The notes beneath the pieces were generated by a model. It made no database searches and was not told the origin of the DNA. It was given only the letters and a program-made list of their open reading frames with translations. The translations under genes were made by a program, and so were the position numbers. Positions 20,501 to 29,260 of a DNA stretch of 64,000 nt are shown in pieces; the first letter of the stretch is position 1; each line of letters opens with the position of its first letter. Source of the stretch: Pseudomonas marincola (GTDB lineage Bacteria > Pseudomonadota > Gammaproteobacteria > Pseudomonadales > Pseudomonadaceae); contig NZ_FPBC01000011.1 of the NCBI RefSeq assembly GCF_900116605.1, forward strand, positions 62,001 through 126,000, in the 5' to 3' direction.

Positions 20501-20955
20501 AACATCGACTTGGTGAAGCGCTCAAAATCGAGACCCGTGAGACGCTCGGTTTCACGCAGTTTTTCGTTGATCTTGTCGGTCACAATGCCGCCGTCTGCCA
20601 TCTGCGCCAGCTCGACCTTCGGCGCCTGCAACGCCCCGTCGGCTTTATCGCGGGCGCGGCGCTGGCTCCAGAAAGCCCGGTAACCCACGCCCTTAACCTC
20701 GAACTCAACCTCGGCCAGACATTCGGCGGTGTGGCGCGTCATCAACTCATTACTGCCCGCCGACACCGTACTCATGCGCGGCGTACGGTGGTACAACGCC
20801 AGACAGATGGCATCGAGCAACGTGGTTTTACCGGCACCGGTCGGGCCGGTGATCGCGAATAAACCGTTGTCTTTGAATGGCTCGGCAGTGAAGTCGATCT
20901 TCCACTCGCCCTTCAGCGAGTTGAGGTTCTTGAGGCGCAGGCTGAGGATTTTCAT
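17521..20955 (-). CDS. sbcC: Exonuclease subunit SbcC
   Basis: 1144-residue SMC-like ATPase of the SbcCD nuclease, which cuts DNA hairpins and trims protein-blocked ends. The N-terminus has Walker A GPTGAGKT (37-44). Two long glutamine-rich coiled-coil arms meet at a zinc hook CPLC (Cys549, Cys552). The C-terminus has ABC signature LSGGES (1048-1053), Walker B FLDEG (1078-1082) and the H-loop [11 protein letters not shown]. Everything needed is present. The gene normally follows sbcD directly; here about 480 bp, including a ParD-like gene, separate them. The many CAG/CAA codons make the coiled-coil region look repetitive. Confidence 0.96.
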   Translation of the reverse strand: MKILSLRLKNLNSLKGEWKIDFTAEPFKDNGLFAITGPTGAGKTTLLDAICLALYHRTPRMSTVSAGSNELMTRHTAECLAEVEFEVKGVGYRAFWSQRRARDKADGALQAPKVELAQMADGGIVTDKINEKLRETERLTGLDFERFTKSMLLAQGGFAAFLEANANQRAELLEELTGTDIYGQISQRVFEQTREVKAALDQLRAKAEGFELLSDEQRQQLNAEVAQVALDEQRIGAEQADLNTQAQWREAKAKAQAQLQQAQQQAGAAQSALSQAQPQLQQLAASEPASQLQPLYREQQRINRQLQGSQTQAQQLHDQHANVLQQICQQAWQGQQISEQALQAESAALQALQQRSEEVAQRLAVQPQRAQLGAHLSAWEQQFGALQANQQEQATERDKQQQLDAQLAQLAAQLTQQQTALNSAQGQLKHAEQSAADAQAQWQALLAGQDDAALREQSQQLAERGRQLERLEMLLTQRQQWLDQHALAQSQLTSQQAEQVELNQQRETLRSQFVDLKQQIADKQKLLEQEQRIQQLEHYRAALQPDEACPLCGSHEHPAIAEYQALNPSQTAQALQAKQTEQDAVRSKGEALNKRLGMVETQIAQAQAQIAAAEKGLGECDLRWQQACEILGQSLTDAAALQAAQHDHLQHVAQQQQRLTQLDALKLAAQQATDARLLAEREVSRCSAELEALVIRQGNLQLRQQDCAAQLQLLQNKHAQALENLSNALQTLGYSLPDAPADWLREQRAAWQSWQDDEAASQRLVIQQQEQKYALQLAQEQAQNWQQRWLDQAQEPLAALAPVAQPHEELKGLQRSWQGAQQQADQLNGQLQTVRARIESEQQEQLALTKDWLVALAASPFADEAQFLGALLDDAERQNLRELQQRLSNDIAAALALESDCNVRLAELQRTAPSGALAELSDDDLAQQLVQLNAQLRSLSERQGEIRAQLQGDDARRLSQRHLFEQIDAQQANYDVWQQLNSLIGSADGAKFRKFAQGLTLDHLVYLANQQLERLHGRYQLARKSQGELELEVVDTWQGDVARDTKTLSGGESFLVSLALALALSDLVSHKTSIDSLFLDEGFGTLDGETLEIALDALDSLNASGKMIGVISHVEALKERIPVQLKVHKAIGMGYSGLDKQFAV

Positions 20956-21108
20956 GTAAAGGTCGCAGGCCAGTAGAGCCGCTATTCTGGCATTGTCGGG
21001 CGCGACGTGCAGGGGATAGTTTTCGATGAAGCACGCAACTCGCTCCCCCAGGCAACTGTAGGTCTGCGAATGCGGACTCGGTCCTCGTCGAGACCTTTAT
21101 TGAATGAC

Positions 21109-21372
21109 TTAGTCTTCTGAATAGAATCGACAACGAGCAGCTTGCTTGATGCCGCTCATCTCCAGAGGCTTGGCGTTAGCACTCAAGGCTCCAGCGTTCA
21201 GCGCCTGTCGAAGCGCAATGACTCGCGCCAAAGCCTGCGGGTCGCGCTGAATAAGGTCACGAATATACTCGCTGTCATTGCCGAAGTGACCTTGCTCGAC
21301 CTGCACTTTGATCCACAGATCCTGTTGCCCGGTCAGTGTGACTGTCTTTCGGCGAATGACCATTGTTGGCAT
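21109..21372 (-). CDS. Orphan ParD-like antitoxin
   Basis: 87 residues. The first two thirds match ParD antitoxins of the CopG/ribbon-helix-helix type: KTVTLTGQQDLWIKVQVEQGHFGNDSEYIRDLI, with a beta strand, two helices, and the usual NDSEYIRDLI end. The C-terminal part (ANAKPLEMSGIKQAARCRFYSED) is unlike the usual toxin-binding tail. No ParE-type toxin reading frame follows: the next 150 bp contain no start-to-stop candidate before sbcC. AAGGAG overlaps the ATG region; the true start may be the first ATG (21372) or the one at 21363. It sits on the same strand between sbcD and sbcC. Confidence 0.8.
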   Translation of the reverse strand: MPTMVIRRKTVTLTGQQDLWIKVQVEQGHFGNDSEYIRDLIQRDPQALARVIALRQALNAGALSANAKPLEMSGIKQAARCRFYSED

Positions 21373-21435
21373 AACTCCTTTTACTCAATAGCACTTCCCA
21401 GTTTGATTATTTGCTAATCCCAACAAGCTTAAATC

Positions 21436-22668
21436 TCACCCGCGCTCATTGTGCAATCGCTCAAGCATTTCACGATAAAGCTCTTGCAGCCTCACCTCGT
21501 CCACTTTATCCAGCGACTCGGTACTCAACCGCTGCGCGAAGACTTGTTCTGGGCTGAGTTCGTCGAGGGTTTCTTTGGCGTCGCTGAACAAGTTTGTTGT
21601 CGCTGCGCCACGCTCGCGGCGGATGCGCAGTACTTCGACCGGCAGCCCTTCGCACGATGCTGCGATGCGCACTTGCAGGTCACTCAGGTAATCATCCGCG
21701 CTGACTTGAATCTCCAGCCAAACGGGCCGCTGGTCCGTGCCTTGTAGGGCGGCATCTGCGATCAACGCTTGCAGCTCTTTAAGGGTTCCCTTGAGTGACA
21801 ACAGCACTTGCGTGCGCGGTACTGCGAGTGCACTGACCTGCTGCAAACCGCTTGAGTCGAGATCAACCAACAAGACTTCTTTTTGCTGGCGGGCTTCATC
21901 GAAGCTCAGCGCAATCGGTGAGCCGCAGTAGCGAATGTGTTCGAGACCTGCAACTTTCTGCGGCCGGTGAATGTGGCCCAGGGCGATGTAATCGACTGCG
22001 GGGAAGGCATTGGTCGGGAATGATTCCAGGGTGCCAACGTAGATCTCACGCACAGACTCGCTCGCACTGGCGCCAACTGTGGTGAGATGGCCGGTGGCGA
22101 CTATTGGCAGGGGCAAACCTAGCTCAGCGCGCTTGGCCTCGGCCAACTCGAACAGCTGCTGGTAATGCCCGGCGATAGCCTGTTGCAGTTGCAACTGTTT
22201 ATCGGCGCCGCTCTGCCCTGCCTGGCTGAGCAGAACATCACGCGGGCGAATAAACGGAATGGCGCAGAGCACCGCACCGGGCGTGCCATCGCGGTGATCA
22301 ATCACCAGCACTTGCTCGGCTAAATCATCGCTCACAGCAGGGATCACCCGCGCGCCGAGTTGCGCGAGCAGGCGCTTGTTTTCACCGAGCATGGCCACTG
22401 AGTCATGGTTGCCGCCGAGCACCACCAGCGCGCAGCCGGTTTGGCGCAACTCGACGATGAAGTCGCTGTATTGCTCGCGGGCGTAACTCGGCGGCGCGCC
22501 GGTGTCGAATATATCGCCGGCGATCAGCACAGCATCGACTTGATGCGCTTGCACTTGTTCGATCAGCCACGCACAAAACTGCTGATGCTCGGCGTGCCGG
22601 GTCTTGCCCATGAAGTGCTGGCCGAGGTGCCAGTCCGAGGTATGCAGAATCCGCAGGGGCTTGCTCAC
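21436..22668 (-). CDS. sbcD: Exonuclease subunit SbcD
   Basis: About 410 residues; Mn2+-dependent nuclease partner of SbcC. The calcineurin-like phosphoesterase motifs appear in order: HTSDWHLGQ, AGDIFDTGAPP, LGGNHDS, ATGHL and GHIHRPQ. A C-terminal capping and SbcC-binding region follows. GTG at 22668 is taken as start (SKPLRILHTSDWHLG), because it overlaps the stop of the lrp-type gene as GTGA; a TTG at 22677 is the alternative. Co-directional with the regulator upstream and with sbcC downstream, though the parD-like gene intervenes. Confidence 0.94.
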   Translation of the reverse strand: MSKPLRILHTSDWHLGQHFMGKTRHAEHQQFCAWLIEQVQAHQVDAVLIAGDIFDTGAPPSYAREQYSDFIVELRQTGCALVVLGGNHDSVAMLGENKRLLAQLGARVIPAVSDDLAEQVLVIDHRDGTPGAVLCAIPFIRPRDVLLSQAGQSGADKQLQLQQAIAGHYQQLFELAEAKRAELGLPLPIVATGHLTTVGASASESVREIYVGTLESFPTNAFPAVDYIALGHIHRPQKVAGLEHIRYCGSPIALSFDEARQQKEVLLVDLDSSGLQQVSALAVPRTQVLLSLKGTLKELQALIADAALQGTDQRPVWLEIQVSADDYLSDLQVRIAASCEGLPVEVLRIRRERGAATTNLFSDAKETLDELSPEQVFAQRLSTESLDKVDEVRLQELYREMLERLHNERG

Positions 22669-23093
22669 ATCAACCAATCCTTGACCATTACATGGGTTTT
22701 GACTTTGCGGATGCCGGGAAACTGCTCGATATCACCGCGAATTTCACCGAGTCGATGCATGCTGGGCGCTTCGATATACACCAGCATGTCGGTCTCGCCG
22801 CTGATGCCACTGCAGCGGCGGATCTCTGGATACACGCGCATGAGCTCGACGTATTCTTCGCAGCGCGCGCCGCTGTAGAACAGCTCGAGATAGGCTTTGA
22901 CTGCCGCTGACGGTTCGGCCATGCGCGCGTGATAACCGAGTATCGTGCCGCTCTGTTCCAGCTGCCGAATACGCTCGCCCACCGCCGAACGCGACAGGCT
23001 TATTTCACGGGCGATCTGGCTCACGCTTATGCGGGCATCGGCACGCAACAGGGCAATGATCTGTTGATCGAATTTATCCACAGGTGTTCTCAC
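22665..23093 (-). CDS. Lrp/AsnC-family transcriptional regulator
   Basis: About 142 residues from GTG at 23093 (RTPVDKFDQQIIALLRADARISVSQIA). The N-terminal HTH is ARISVSQIAREISLSRSAVGERIRQLEQSGTI; the C-terminal RAM (amino-acid sensing) domain includes CSGISGETDMLVYIEAPSM and GIRKVKTHVMVKDWL. Likely an oligomeric DNA-binding protein responding to an amino acid. The divergent neighbour is a YjeH-type amino-acid exporter, the classical arrangement for a local Lrp-type regulator and its target. The 4-bp overlap with sbcD is unusual for the family. The start lacks a good ribosome site; the GTG 12 bp downstream is an alternative. Confidence 0.9.
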   Translation of the reverse strand: MRTPVDKFDQQIIALLRADARISVSQIAREISLSRSAVGERIRQLEQSGTILGYHARMAEPSAAVKAYLELFYSGARCEEYVELMRVYPEIRRCSGISGETDMLVYIEAPSMHRLGEIRGDIEQFPGIRKVKTHVMVKDWLM

Positions 23094-23253
23094 GCAAAAA
23101 AAATCAGAGTGGCGGGCAAATACGTCATTTTGCCGTAAAGTGCCGCCACTTTGCCGGAGCTGCTGCAACGGCTGGCGAATTAATATGGCTATTAGTTAAA
23201 GCCGTTACAGGCTGTTTATTTTCAATAAGTTGCCATTATTCAGAGCATACATC

Positions 23254-24531
23254 ATGAGCCGCCTCAACCAAGAACTCAGCCTGCTGCAAGGCATCGGCCT
23301 GTTAAGCACTTCATTGCTCGGCACCGGCGTTTTCGTGGTGCCCGCACTGGCCGCCACGGCTGCAGGCCCGGCTTCGTTGTGGGCGTGGATGATCTTGATT
23401 GTTCTGGTGTTGCCGGTGGCGTTCACCTTTGCCCAACTTGGCCGGCACTATCCGCATGCCGGTGGTGCGCCACACCTGATTGGCCGGGGTTTTGGTCCGC
23501 GCATGGAACGGGTGAGCGCCCTGCTGTTTCTGGCGGTTCTGCCCGTCGGTTTGCCGGCGGCCCTGAATATTGCCAGCGGTTTCTGGATGGCATTGTTTGA
23601 CCTCAACAGTTATCAACTGCTGATGGTGCAAATCGCCACGCTGGCAGCCATGTTGATACTCGGTCAGCGGCCAGCCAAAGCTTCGGGAATGATTCAGGGC
23701 GCAATTGCCATCGCGATTATTGCAACGGTCGCACTTATCTGGTGGCTGGGCGACTTGCCGCACGACAGCCAGCCGCTATTGCCGACCCAAACTCAATGGC
23801 AGCTGCTACCGGCAGCGCTCGGGGTGATGTTCTGGTGTTTCGTCGGTATCGAGGCATTCACCCACATGGGCGAGGAATTCAAGAACCCGCAGCGCGACTT
23901 CCCGATTGCCCTGCTCCTCGGTGTGTTGCTCGCCGGCTTCGTGTATTGGGCCTGCTCGGTGGCCGTGCTGAGTTTCGGCACCTATGGCGATGTAAACAGC
24001 GACGCCACTTCGCTGCCGCGCATGCTGCATATTGTGCTGGGGCCGAAGGCGGCGTGGTTGAGCGCGATGATCGGCTATCTGGCCTGCTTCGCCTCGATCA
24101 ATATTTACGTGCAAGGCTTTGCCCGTCTGATCTGGAGCCTGGCCGAAGAAAACAAGCTGCCAAGAGCGCTGGCCGAACGTAACGCTCAGGGTATGCCGGC
24201 GCGGGCGCTGTTGCTGGTGGTGGTTTGCTGCGCGATTTGTGCGACGCTAGCGTGGAGTTGGTCGCTGTCTATCGATCAGCTGATCCGCTACGCCAATGGC
24301 AACTTCATTCTGATTTATCTGCTGAGCATGGCCGCCGGCTGGATACTGCTTAAAGGCGTATGGCGCTGGCTGGCAGGATTCAGTACCTTGCTGTGCGCCT
24401 GTGTGCTGGTGTTTCTCGGCCAGGACGCGATCTACGCGCTGGCACTGCTGGGTGTGTTGATGCTTATCGACATTGCCAACAGCTGGCGCCTGAAGAAAAA
24501 CAATCCCACCCTGAAAGAGAAGACTTCATGA
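23254..24531 (+). CDS. yjeH: APC-family amino-acid exporter, YjeH-like
   Basis: 425 residues from the ATG at 23254 (SRLNQELSLLQGIGLLSTSLLGTGVFVVPALAA). This matches YjeH, an exporter of L-methionine and branched-chain amino acids in E. coli. The unwound first helix motif GTGVFVVPA is intact and about twelve hydrophobic segments are present; FWCFVGIEAFTHMGEEFKNPQRDFP is a conserved loop of the family. It is divergent from the Lrp-type gene with 160 bp between, which fits Lrp-type control. Its stop overlaps the start of the acetyltransferase gene by 4 bp. Confidence 0.9.
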   Translation: MSRLNQELSLLQGIGLLSTSLLGTGVFVVPALAATAAGPASLWAWMILIVLVLPVAFTFAQLGRHYPHAGGAPHLIGRGFGPRMERVSALLFLAVLPVGLPAALNIASGFWMALFDLNSYQLLMVQIATLAAMLILGQRPAKASGMIQGAIAIAIIATVALIWWLGDLPHDSQPLLPTQTQWQLLPAALGVMFWCFVGIEAFTHMGEEFKNPQRDFPIALLLGVLLAGFVYWACSVAVLSFGTYGDVNSDATSLPRMLHIVLGPKAAWLSAMIGYLACFASINIYVQGFARLIWSLAEENKLPRALAERNAQGMPARALLLVVVCCAICATLAWSWSLSIDQLIRYANGNFILIYLLSMAAGWILLKGVWRWLAGFSTLLCACVLVFLGQDAIYALALLGVLMLIDIANSWRLKKNNPTLKEKTS

Positions 24532-25007
24532 GCAGCATCGTTCGTGCCGATTTAAGCCTGCCCGCCCATGCAGACGCCTTGATATTCCTGCTCAATGAAT
24601 ATGCCAAGGATGATATGGGCGGCAAGCAGGAACTGGATGAGGCGGTTAAGCAAAACCTTGCCAGTACACTGGCCAAGCGGCCGGGCACTCATGTGGTCAT
24701 GGCGTTTGTCGAGGATGCGCCTGCGGCGCTGTTGATCAGCTTCGAAGGCTTCTCGACCTTTGCCTGCAAACCACTGCTGAACATTCATGATGTGGTTGTG
24801 CTGCAGCAGTTTCGCGGTCGCGGCCTGTCGAAACAGCTGTTGGCTGAAGCCGAGAAAATTGCGGTTGAACAGGGCTGCTGCAAGTTGACGCTGGAAGTAC
24901 TGCAAGGCAATCACATTGCCCAGGCCGCCTACACGGCATTCGGTTTCAGCGGGTATGAGCTGAGTCCGGAAACCGGCAAAGCCATGAGCTGGCAGAAAGC
25001 TATTTAG
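24528..25007 (+). CDS. GNAT-family N-acetyltransferase
   Basis: 159 residues starting at the ATG that overlaps the exporter's stop (ATGA). The acetyl-CoA binding motif is VVVLQQFRGRGLSKQLLAEAEKIA (the R/Q-x-x-G-x-G/A pattern as RGRGLS), followed by LEVLQGNHIAQAAYTAFGFSGYEL, the usual motif B. The translational overlap with a methionine/branched-chain exporter suggests an amino acid or related amine as substrate, but that is inference. Ends at a convergent terminator shared with the EncFtn gene. Confidence 0.88.
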   Translation: MSSIVRADLSLPAHADALIFLLNEYAKDDMGGKQELDEAVKQNLASTLAKRPGTHVVMAFVEDAPAALLISFEGFSTFACKPLLNIHDVVVLQQFRGRGLSKQLLAEAEKIAVEQGCCKLTLEVLQGNHIAQAAYTAFGFSGYELSPETGKAMSWQKAI

Positions 25008-25019
25008 GCATGAGGTTAA

Positions 25020-25054
25020 GGCTGTTGCTGCGCGGACATATCGCAGCAGCAGCC
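25020..25054. terminator. Hairpin between convergent GNAT and EncFtn genes
   Basis: 13-bp stem GGCTGTTGCTGCG / CGCAGCAGCAGCC with one mismatch and a 9-nt loop; no strong T-run on either side. Confidence 0.65.
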
Positions 25055-25082
25055 TCGCCCTCAATGTTTGCGCATGGCCCTG

Positions 25083-25367
25083 TCAGTGAGCGATGCGCTT
25101 ATCAGTAAACATGTAATCCTTGAGCTCTTTATTGAGCACTTTATCGCGCCGGCGAATCCACTCAAGCACCATGGCGGCATGCTCTTTTTCTTCGTCGCGG
25201 TTGTGGATAAGTATCGCCTTCAACTCCTCATCCTTGCAGGCATCGACCCGTTGGTTGTACCAGTCGACCGCTTCCAGTTCTTCCATCAGCGAAACAATCG
25301 CCCGGTGCATATCACGGGTTTCATCACTCAGCTCTTCAATTGGCTCGTGATAGCCTTCATTCGACAT
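25083..25367 (-). CDS. Encapsulated-ferritin (EncFtn)-like protein
   Basis: 94 residues. It closely resembles the ferritin-like domain of EncFtn ferroxidases: HRAIVSLMEELEAVDWYNQRVDA then ILIHNRDEEKEHAAMVLEWIRRRD. By alignment to the R. rubrum protein as I recall it, the metal ligands correspond to Glu30, Glu60 and His63, with Trp36 and Tyr37 also kept. EncFtn is a two-helix protein that assembles into a decamer and oxidises iron inside encapsulin shells. Here the protein stops at KDYMFTDKRIAH with no C-terminal cargo-loading extension, and no encapsulin gene is nearby. GGAGG lies 7 nt ahead of the ATG at 25367; the frame upstream (to 25412) is open but unlikely to be translated. Confidence 0.88.
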   Translation of the reverse strand: MSNEGYHEPIEELSDETRDMHRAIVSLMEELEAVDWYNQRVDACKDEELKAILIHNRDEEKEHAAMVLEWIRRRDKVLNKELKDYMFTDKRIAH

Positions 25368-25587
25368 ACAGTGACCTCCGGAGTCGTTGAACCGCACACC
25401 TGCGGATTCCATTACAAATACTAGGCGAATTTGAGTGTAGCCAAGCTTGAATGCTTATCTAGCCCGCAAAGTTAGAGTTCCGGCACAGTGCCAAGTTCTG
25501 CGTGCTGCCGGCAAATGGCAAAATAGCCATACCGCTCGCCGCCACTAGACTCTATTCTTAAAGACGGACCCGAGAAAAGGATGCCCC

Positions 25588-26931
25588 ATGCGCCGTGTAC
25601 TAACCGATCTTAAAATCATGCTGCTGGCCAACCTCTGGATCGTGCCGGTACTCGCAGCATTGATTGGCGCCGTGTTTTATTTTGTCGCCCCGCCGCCGTC
25701 GATGTACGCCACCATGGCCACAGGTGCCGAAGGCGGTGCGTACCGCGTGTTTGGCGAAAAGCTCAAAGTCGAGTTGGCCAAAGAAGGTTTCGACCTGAAA
25801 CTTCAGCCCACCACCGGCTCGCGCGAAAACCTCGAAAAACTGCTGGAGGATGATCCGCAGGTGCAAATCGGTCTGGTGCAGAGCGGCATGGAGCAGTTGC
25901 TCAAGCCGCAGCAGCAGAACAAGTTGCTCAGCCTTGGCGCGGTGTATCACGAGCCGCTCTGGCTGTTTTACCGCAATGAAGTCAGCCTCGATAAAATCAC
26001 CGATCTGCAGCACATGCGTGTGGCCCTGGGCAGCGCCAACAGCGGCACTATGGCGGTGGCGTCAGCAATTTTGAGCGCCAACGATATTCTGCCGGACAGC
26101 TACCCAAGCGAATGGCAAACCATTGGCGGCAGCAAGGCGGCCAATGCGCTGCTGACCGGCGAGGTAGACGCCGCCTTCTTTGTCGGCCCGGCCGAAAGCC
26201 CAAGAATTCAACAAATCGCCTCCAACCCCGATATCACTCTGGCCAACTTCCGCCGCGTGGATGCCTACGAGGCGCGCCTGCCATTTCTGAGCGGGATCAA
26301 AGTCGGTGAAGGCCTGCTCAATCTGGCGCAGAATGCCCCGGCGCAGAACACCATGACCTTGTCGCCAATGGCCACGCTGGTGATCAACGAAGACTTCAAT
26401 CCGGGCCTCGCCGCGTTGTTTCTGCAAGCGGCCACCACGGTGATGAAGAACGGCACCCTGCTCGACAAAGCCGGTGAACTTCCCAGCGCCGACCCACACA
26501 CGTTCAAGCTCTCCAGCGACGCCGAGCACTTCTACAAGAACGGCCTGCCGCTGCTGCAACGCTACTTGCCGTTTCGCATTGCCTCGCTCGCCGACCGTTA
26601 CATCATTTTGCTGATTCCGTTGCTGGTGGTGCTGTTTCCGTTGTTCAAAGCTGTCGGCCCGCTATACCGCTGGCGGATTCGGGCACGTATTTATCGCTGG
26701 TACAAATACCTGCGCGAGATCGACCGCCAACTGCACGAAGGCAGCCTGCCAGAGCATCTCGACGCCGAGATCAAACGTCTGGACGCGTTGCAGGACGAGC
26801 TGGCGCGGGTGGAAGTGCCGCTGTCTTATTCCAACGAGCTGTATGACCTGCACGTGCACCTGCGCTACGTGATCGAACGCCTGAAAACCCTGCAAAAGCG
26901 CCGCGCCAAGAACAGCGAAGCCAGCGCTTAA
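25588..26931 (+). CDS. TAXI-family TRAP transporter solute-binding protein, membrane anchored
   Basis: 447 residues. An N-terminal membrane helix (NLWIVPVLAALIGAVFYFVAPPP) is followed by a TAXI binding fold starting MATGAEGGAYRVFGEKLKVEL, with the conserved GSRENLEKL and VQIGLVQSGM, and KAANALLTGEVDAAFFVGPAES. A second hydrophobic segment around residues 330-350 (YIILLIPLLVVLFPLF) is followed by a charged helical tail, possibly cytoplasmic. No TRAP permease gene is adjacent, so this is an orphan receptor; annotated in related bacteria as a C4-dicarboxylate binding protein, but the ligand is unproven. Ends at a strong hairpin. Confidence 0.85.
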   Translation: MRRVLTDLKIMLLANLWIVPVLAALIGAVFYFVAPPPSMYATMATGAEGGAYRVFGEKLKVELAKEGFDLKLQPTTGSRENLEKLLEDDPQVQIGLVQSGMEQLLKPQQQNKLLSLGAVYHEPLWLFYRNEVSLDKITDLQHMRVALGSANSGTMAVASAILSANDILPDSYPSEWQTIGGSKAANALLTGEVDAAFFVGPAESPRIQQIASNPDITLANFRRVDAYEARLPFLSGIKVGEGLLNLAQNAPAQNTMTLSPMATLVINEDFNPGLAALFLQAATTVMKNGTLLDKAGELPSADPHTFKLSSDAEHFYKNGLPLLQRYLPFRIASLADRYIILLIPLLVVLFPLFKAVGPLYRWRIRARIYRWYKYLREIDRQLHEGSLPEHLDAEIKRLDALQDELARVEVPLSYSNELYDLHVHLRYVIERLKTLQKRRAKNSEASA

Positions 26932-26954
26932 TCAGGTAAACTAGCGACCATTCT

Positions 26955-26984
26955 CAGCGGCGCGCTCATCGCGCCGCTGTTCCC
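26955..26984 (+). terminator. Terminator after the TAXI gene
   Basis: Perfect 10-bp stem CAGCGGCGCG / CGCGCCGCTG, loop CTCAT, then TTCCCTGTTGT. Confidence 0.78.
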
Positions 26985-27010
26985 TGTTGTAGATTTTCAC
27001 GAGAGTTCTC

Positions 27011-28018
27011 ATGCCGATCCGTCACTGTATCGTCCACTTGATCGACAAGAAGCCAGACGGCAGCCCAGCCGTATTGCACGCCCGCGATACCGAACTGGAA
27101 GCCTCGCAAGCCATCGAAAACATGCTCGCCGACCTCAACGAGAGCTACAACGCCAAGCAAGGCAAGGCGTGGGGTTTCTTTCATGATGAGTCCGGCGCTT
27201 ACCCTTTCAGTGGCTGGCTGAAACTCTATATGGACGGCGGCAGCGACTTCACCGCGTTCAGTCGCCAGGCAGTTGAACACCTGCAAAAGTTGATGGAAGA
27301 GTCCAACTTGTCGGTCGGTGGCCACGTGTTGTTTGCTCACTACCAGCAAGGCATGACCGATTATCTGGCCATCGCCCTGCTCCATCACAGCGAAGGCGTA
27401 GCCGTCAGCGACAGCCTGGATGTGACGCCAGCCAAGCATCTGGACCTCGGCCAATTGCACCTTGCCGCACGGGTCAATATCTCGGAGTGGCGCAACAATT
27501 CCAGCTCCAAGCAGTACATCTCGTTCATCAAGGGCAAGAACGGCAAGAAGGTATCGGAGTACTTCCGCGACTTCATCGGTTGCCAGGAAGGCGTCGACTC
27601 GCCGAGCGAAACCCGAACTCTGCTCAAGGCATTCAGCGACTTCGTCGAAAGCGAAGACCTGCCCGAAGAGCAGGCCCGCAGCAAGACCGACACGCTGGTC
27701 GATTACGCCACCAGCCAGGCCAAAATTGGCGAGCCGATGACGCTTGAGGCGCTGTCTGGTCTGATCGACGAGGAACGCCCTAAAGCGTTTTACGACCACA
27801 TCCGCAACAAGGATTACGGCCTCTCGCCAGAGATTCCGGCAGATAAGCGCACCCTCAACCAGTTCCGCCGTTTCACTGGTCGTGCCGAAGGCTTGTCGAT
27901 CAGCTTTGAAGCGCACCTGCTGGGCTCCAAGGTCGAATACGACGAGGCGCAGGACATCCTGACCATCCGCAACCTGCCGACCCAGCTCACCGATCAGCTG
28001 AAGCGCCGCAAAGACTGA
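27011..28018 (+). CDS. yejK: Nucleoid-associated protein YejK
   Basis: 335 residues starting [25 protein letters not shown], the typical YejK/NdpA N-terminus. Conserved segments include [47 protein letters not shown] and the C-terminal [20 protein letters not shown]. YejK is a nucleoid protein of poorly defined function that interacts with topoisomerases in enterobacteria. It starts 8 bp after AGAG-type sequence and lies alone between terminators. Confidence 0.95.
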   Translation: MPIRHCIVHLIDKKPDGSPAVLHARDTELEASQAIENMLADLNESYNAKQGKAWGFFHDESGAYPFSGWLKLYMDGGSDFTAFSRQAVEHLQKLMEESNLSVGGHVLFAHYQQGMTDYLAIALLHHSEGVAVSDSLDVTPAKHLDLGQLHLAARVNISEWRNNSSSKQYISFIKGKNGKKVSEYFRDFIGCQEGVDSPSETRTLLKAFSDFVESEDLPEEQARSKTDTLVDYATSQAKIGEPMTLEALSGLIDEERPKAFYDHIRNKDYGLSPEIPADKRTLNQFRRFTGRAEGLSISFEAHLLGSKVEYDEAQDILTIRNLPTQLTDQLKRRKD

Positions 28019-28045
28019 TCAGACTGCTGGAACTGCGCACATATG

Positions 28046-28077
28046 AACCCCGAGTCCGGTTGGCTGGCCTCGGGGTT
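28046..28077 (+). terminator. Terminator of yejK
   Basis: Stem AACCCCGAG / CTCGGGGTT (9 bp) with T-containing tail, 27 bp after the stop. Confidence 0.8.
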
Positions 28078-28178
28078 TGTGCTTCTGGGATTGGCTATTG
28101 GGCAGCGCCATCGCCTGAATGCCGGCAACCCAACTGAGCGGCAAAGACTCGCCCCGAAACGCTCGCACTGAAATGCAA

Positions 28179-28208
28179 AACCCGATTTCAGCTGACTGAA
28201 ATCGGGTT
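28179..28208. terminator. Second terminator hairpin, serving the convergent GST-like gene
   Basis: Perfect 13-bp stem AACCCGATTTCAG / CTGAAATCGGGTT with CTGA loop; on the minus strand it is followed by TTTGCATTTC, consistent with termination of the gene ending at 28259. Confidence 0.85.
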
Positions 28209-28258
28209 CTTGGTAATGCAGACAAACCGCCCGCTATCGCCATGCAACTAGCAACGTA

Positions 28259-29194
28259 TCACGCCGGCTTGATCTGAAAACCAAAGCGCGGGAAGTGCAC
28301 GTTTACCGAACCGGCGCGTGGGTCTTCGCGGCGCAGGATCAGTTCTTCGCTGCCGCTGAACAGCAATTCGCCGGCCACAGGATCGACGCCGTAATCAGTG
28401 GCGGCAATAGTGACCTGCTGACCAGCCTTGAAGCCGTTCGGGTCGCTGAAAGACTCTTCCGGCAAGGCCGCTGCGCTGGCTTCACGGGCAACGCCGATGG
28501 CTTCTTCGCCGCTCATTTCGCTCATTGAGCCGTGGCCGAAACCGAGTACCCGATCAAGCCACGCCACCACGTCCGGATAGGCATCAACCAGTGGTGAGGT
28601 GACGGGCGTGGCGCGCAGGAACCACAGCGCATGCGCCATCGAGAAATCAGCAACGCTAGGCTCGCCAAACAGGTAATCACCCGACTGCGCTGCCAACTGT
28701 GCTTGCAGGCGCTGCATGATGGTCGGCCATTGGTGCTTGGCTTGCTCAACACTCAGGCGTTGCGCCGAGCCGCCGGTGAACAGCGCGGTGCGGTCTTTGA
28801 CAAATGCCTGCAAGAACTCTGGCGGCACCTGGGCAAACCGCACGGCAATCGACTCGGGCTGAAACACCAGGCTCACGGCATGCTGAAACACCACGGTGTC
28901 TACCCATTGGGCGAAACTTGCGACCGCAAATTCCGCTTCAGCCGGGTGCAGCGCCGGTGTGGCTTTTTCTGCATCCAGACGACGGGCGATCAGCGCGGTA
29001 TCGCAATAGATGTCGGCGCCGACTTGCAGCACCGGGGTTTTGCGGTAGCCACCGGTCAGAGCCAACAGGTCGTCTTTAGGCATGATTGGCGGGATCATTA
29101 CCGAACGCCATGAAAGCTGTTTGAAGCCGAGCATCAAACGGGTTTTTTCGGCGAACGGTGAGTTCGGGTAGTGGTGCAAAATCAATTCGTGCAT
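28259..29194 (-). CDS. Glutathione S-transferase-like protein with extra C-terminal domain
   Basis: 311 residues from the ATG at 29194. The N-terminal thioredoxin fold MHELILHHYPNSPFAEKTRLMLGFKQLSW and the cis-Pro region YRKTPVLQVGADIYCDTALIARRL (residues ~45-68) match GST subfamilies. An all-helical domain follows (PSVADFSMAHALWFLRATP). About 85 further residues, from DPNGFKAGQQVTIAATDYGVDPVAGEL on, form a likely small beta domain absent from ordinary GSTs. The substrate is unknown and glutathione use is inferred from the fold. Confidence 0.88.
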   Translation of the reverse strand: MHELILHHYPNSPFAEKTRLMLGFKQLSWRSVMIPPIMPKDDLLALTGGYRKTPVLQVGADIYCDTALIARRLDAEKATPALHPAEAEFAVASFAQWVDTVVFQHAVSLVFQPESIAVRFAQVPPEFLQAFVKDRTALFTGGSAQRLSVEQAKHQWPTIMQRLQAQLAAQSGDYLFGEPSVADFSMAHALWFLRATPVTSPLVDAYPDVVAWLDRVLGFGHGSMSEMSGEEAIGVAREASAAALPEESFSDPNGFKAGQQVTIAATDYGVDPVAGELLFSGSEELILRREDPRAGSVNVHFPRFGFQIKPA

Positions 29195-29260
29195 GACCAA
29201 CTCCGCAAGGCTGAATCCAAACCTTGAGCTTACGCGGCACGCTGCCATCGGCCTAGTCGT

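Noticed and set aside
20828-21133. ParE toxin partner for the ParD-like gene
   Set aside because: The frames after parD, including the one open into sbcC, show no ParE-like sequence and lack a suitable start.
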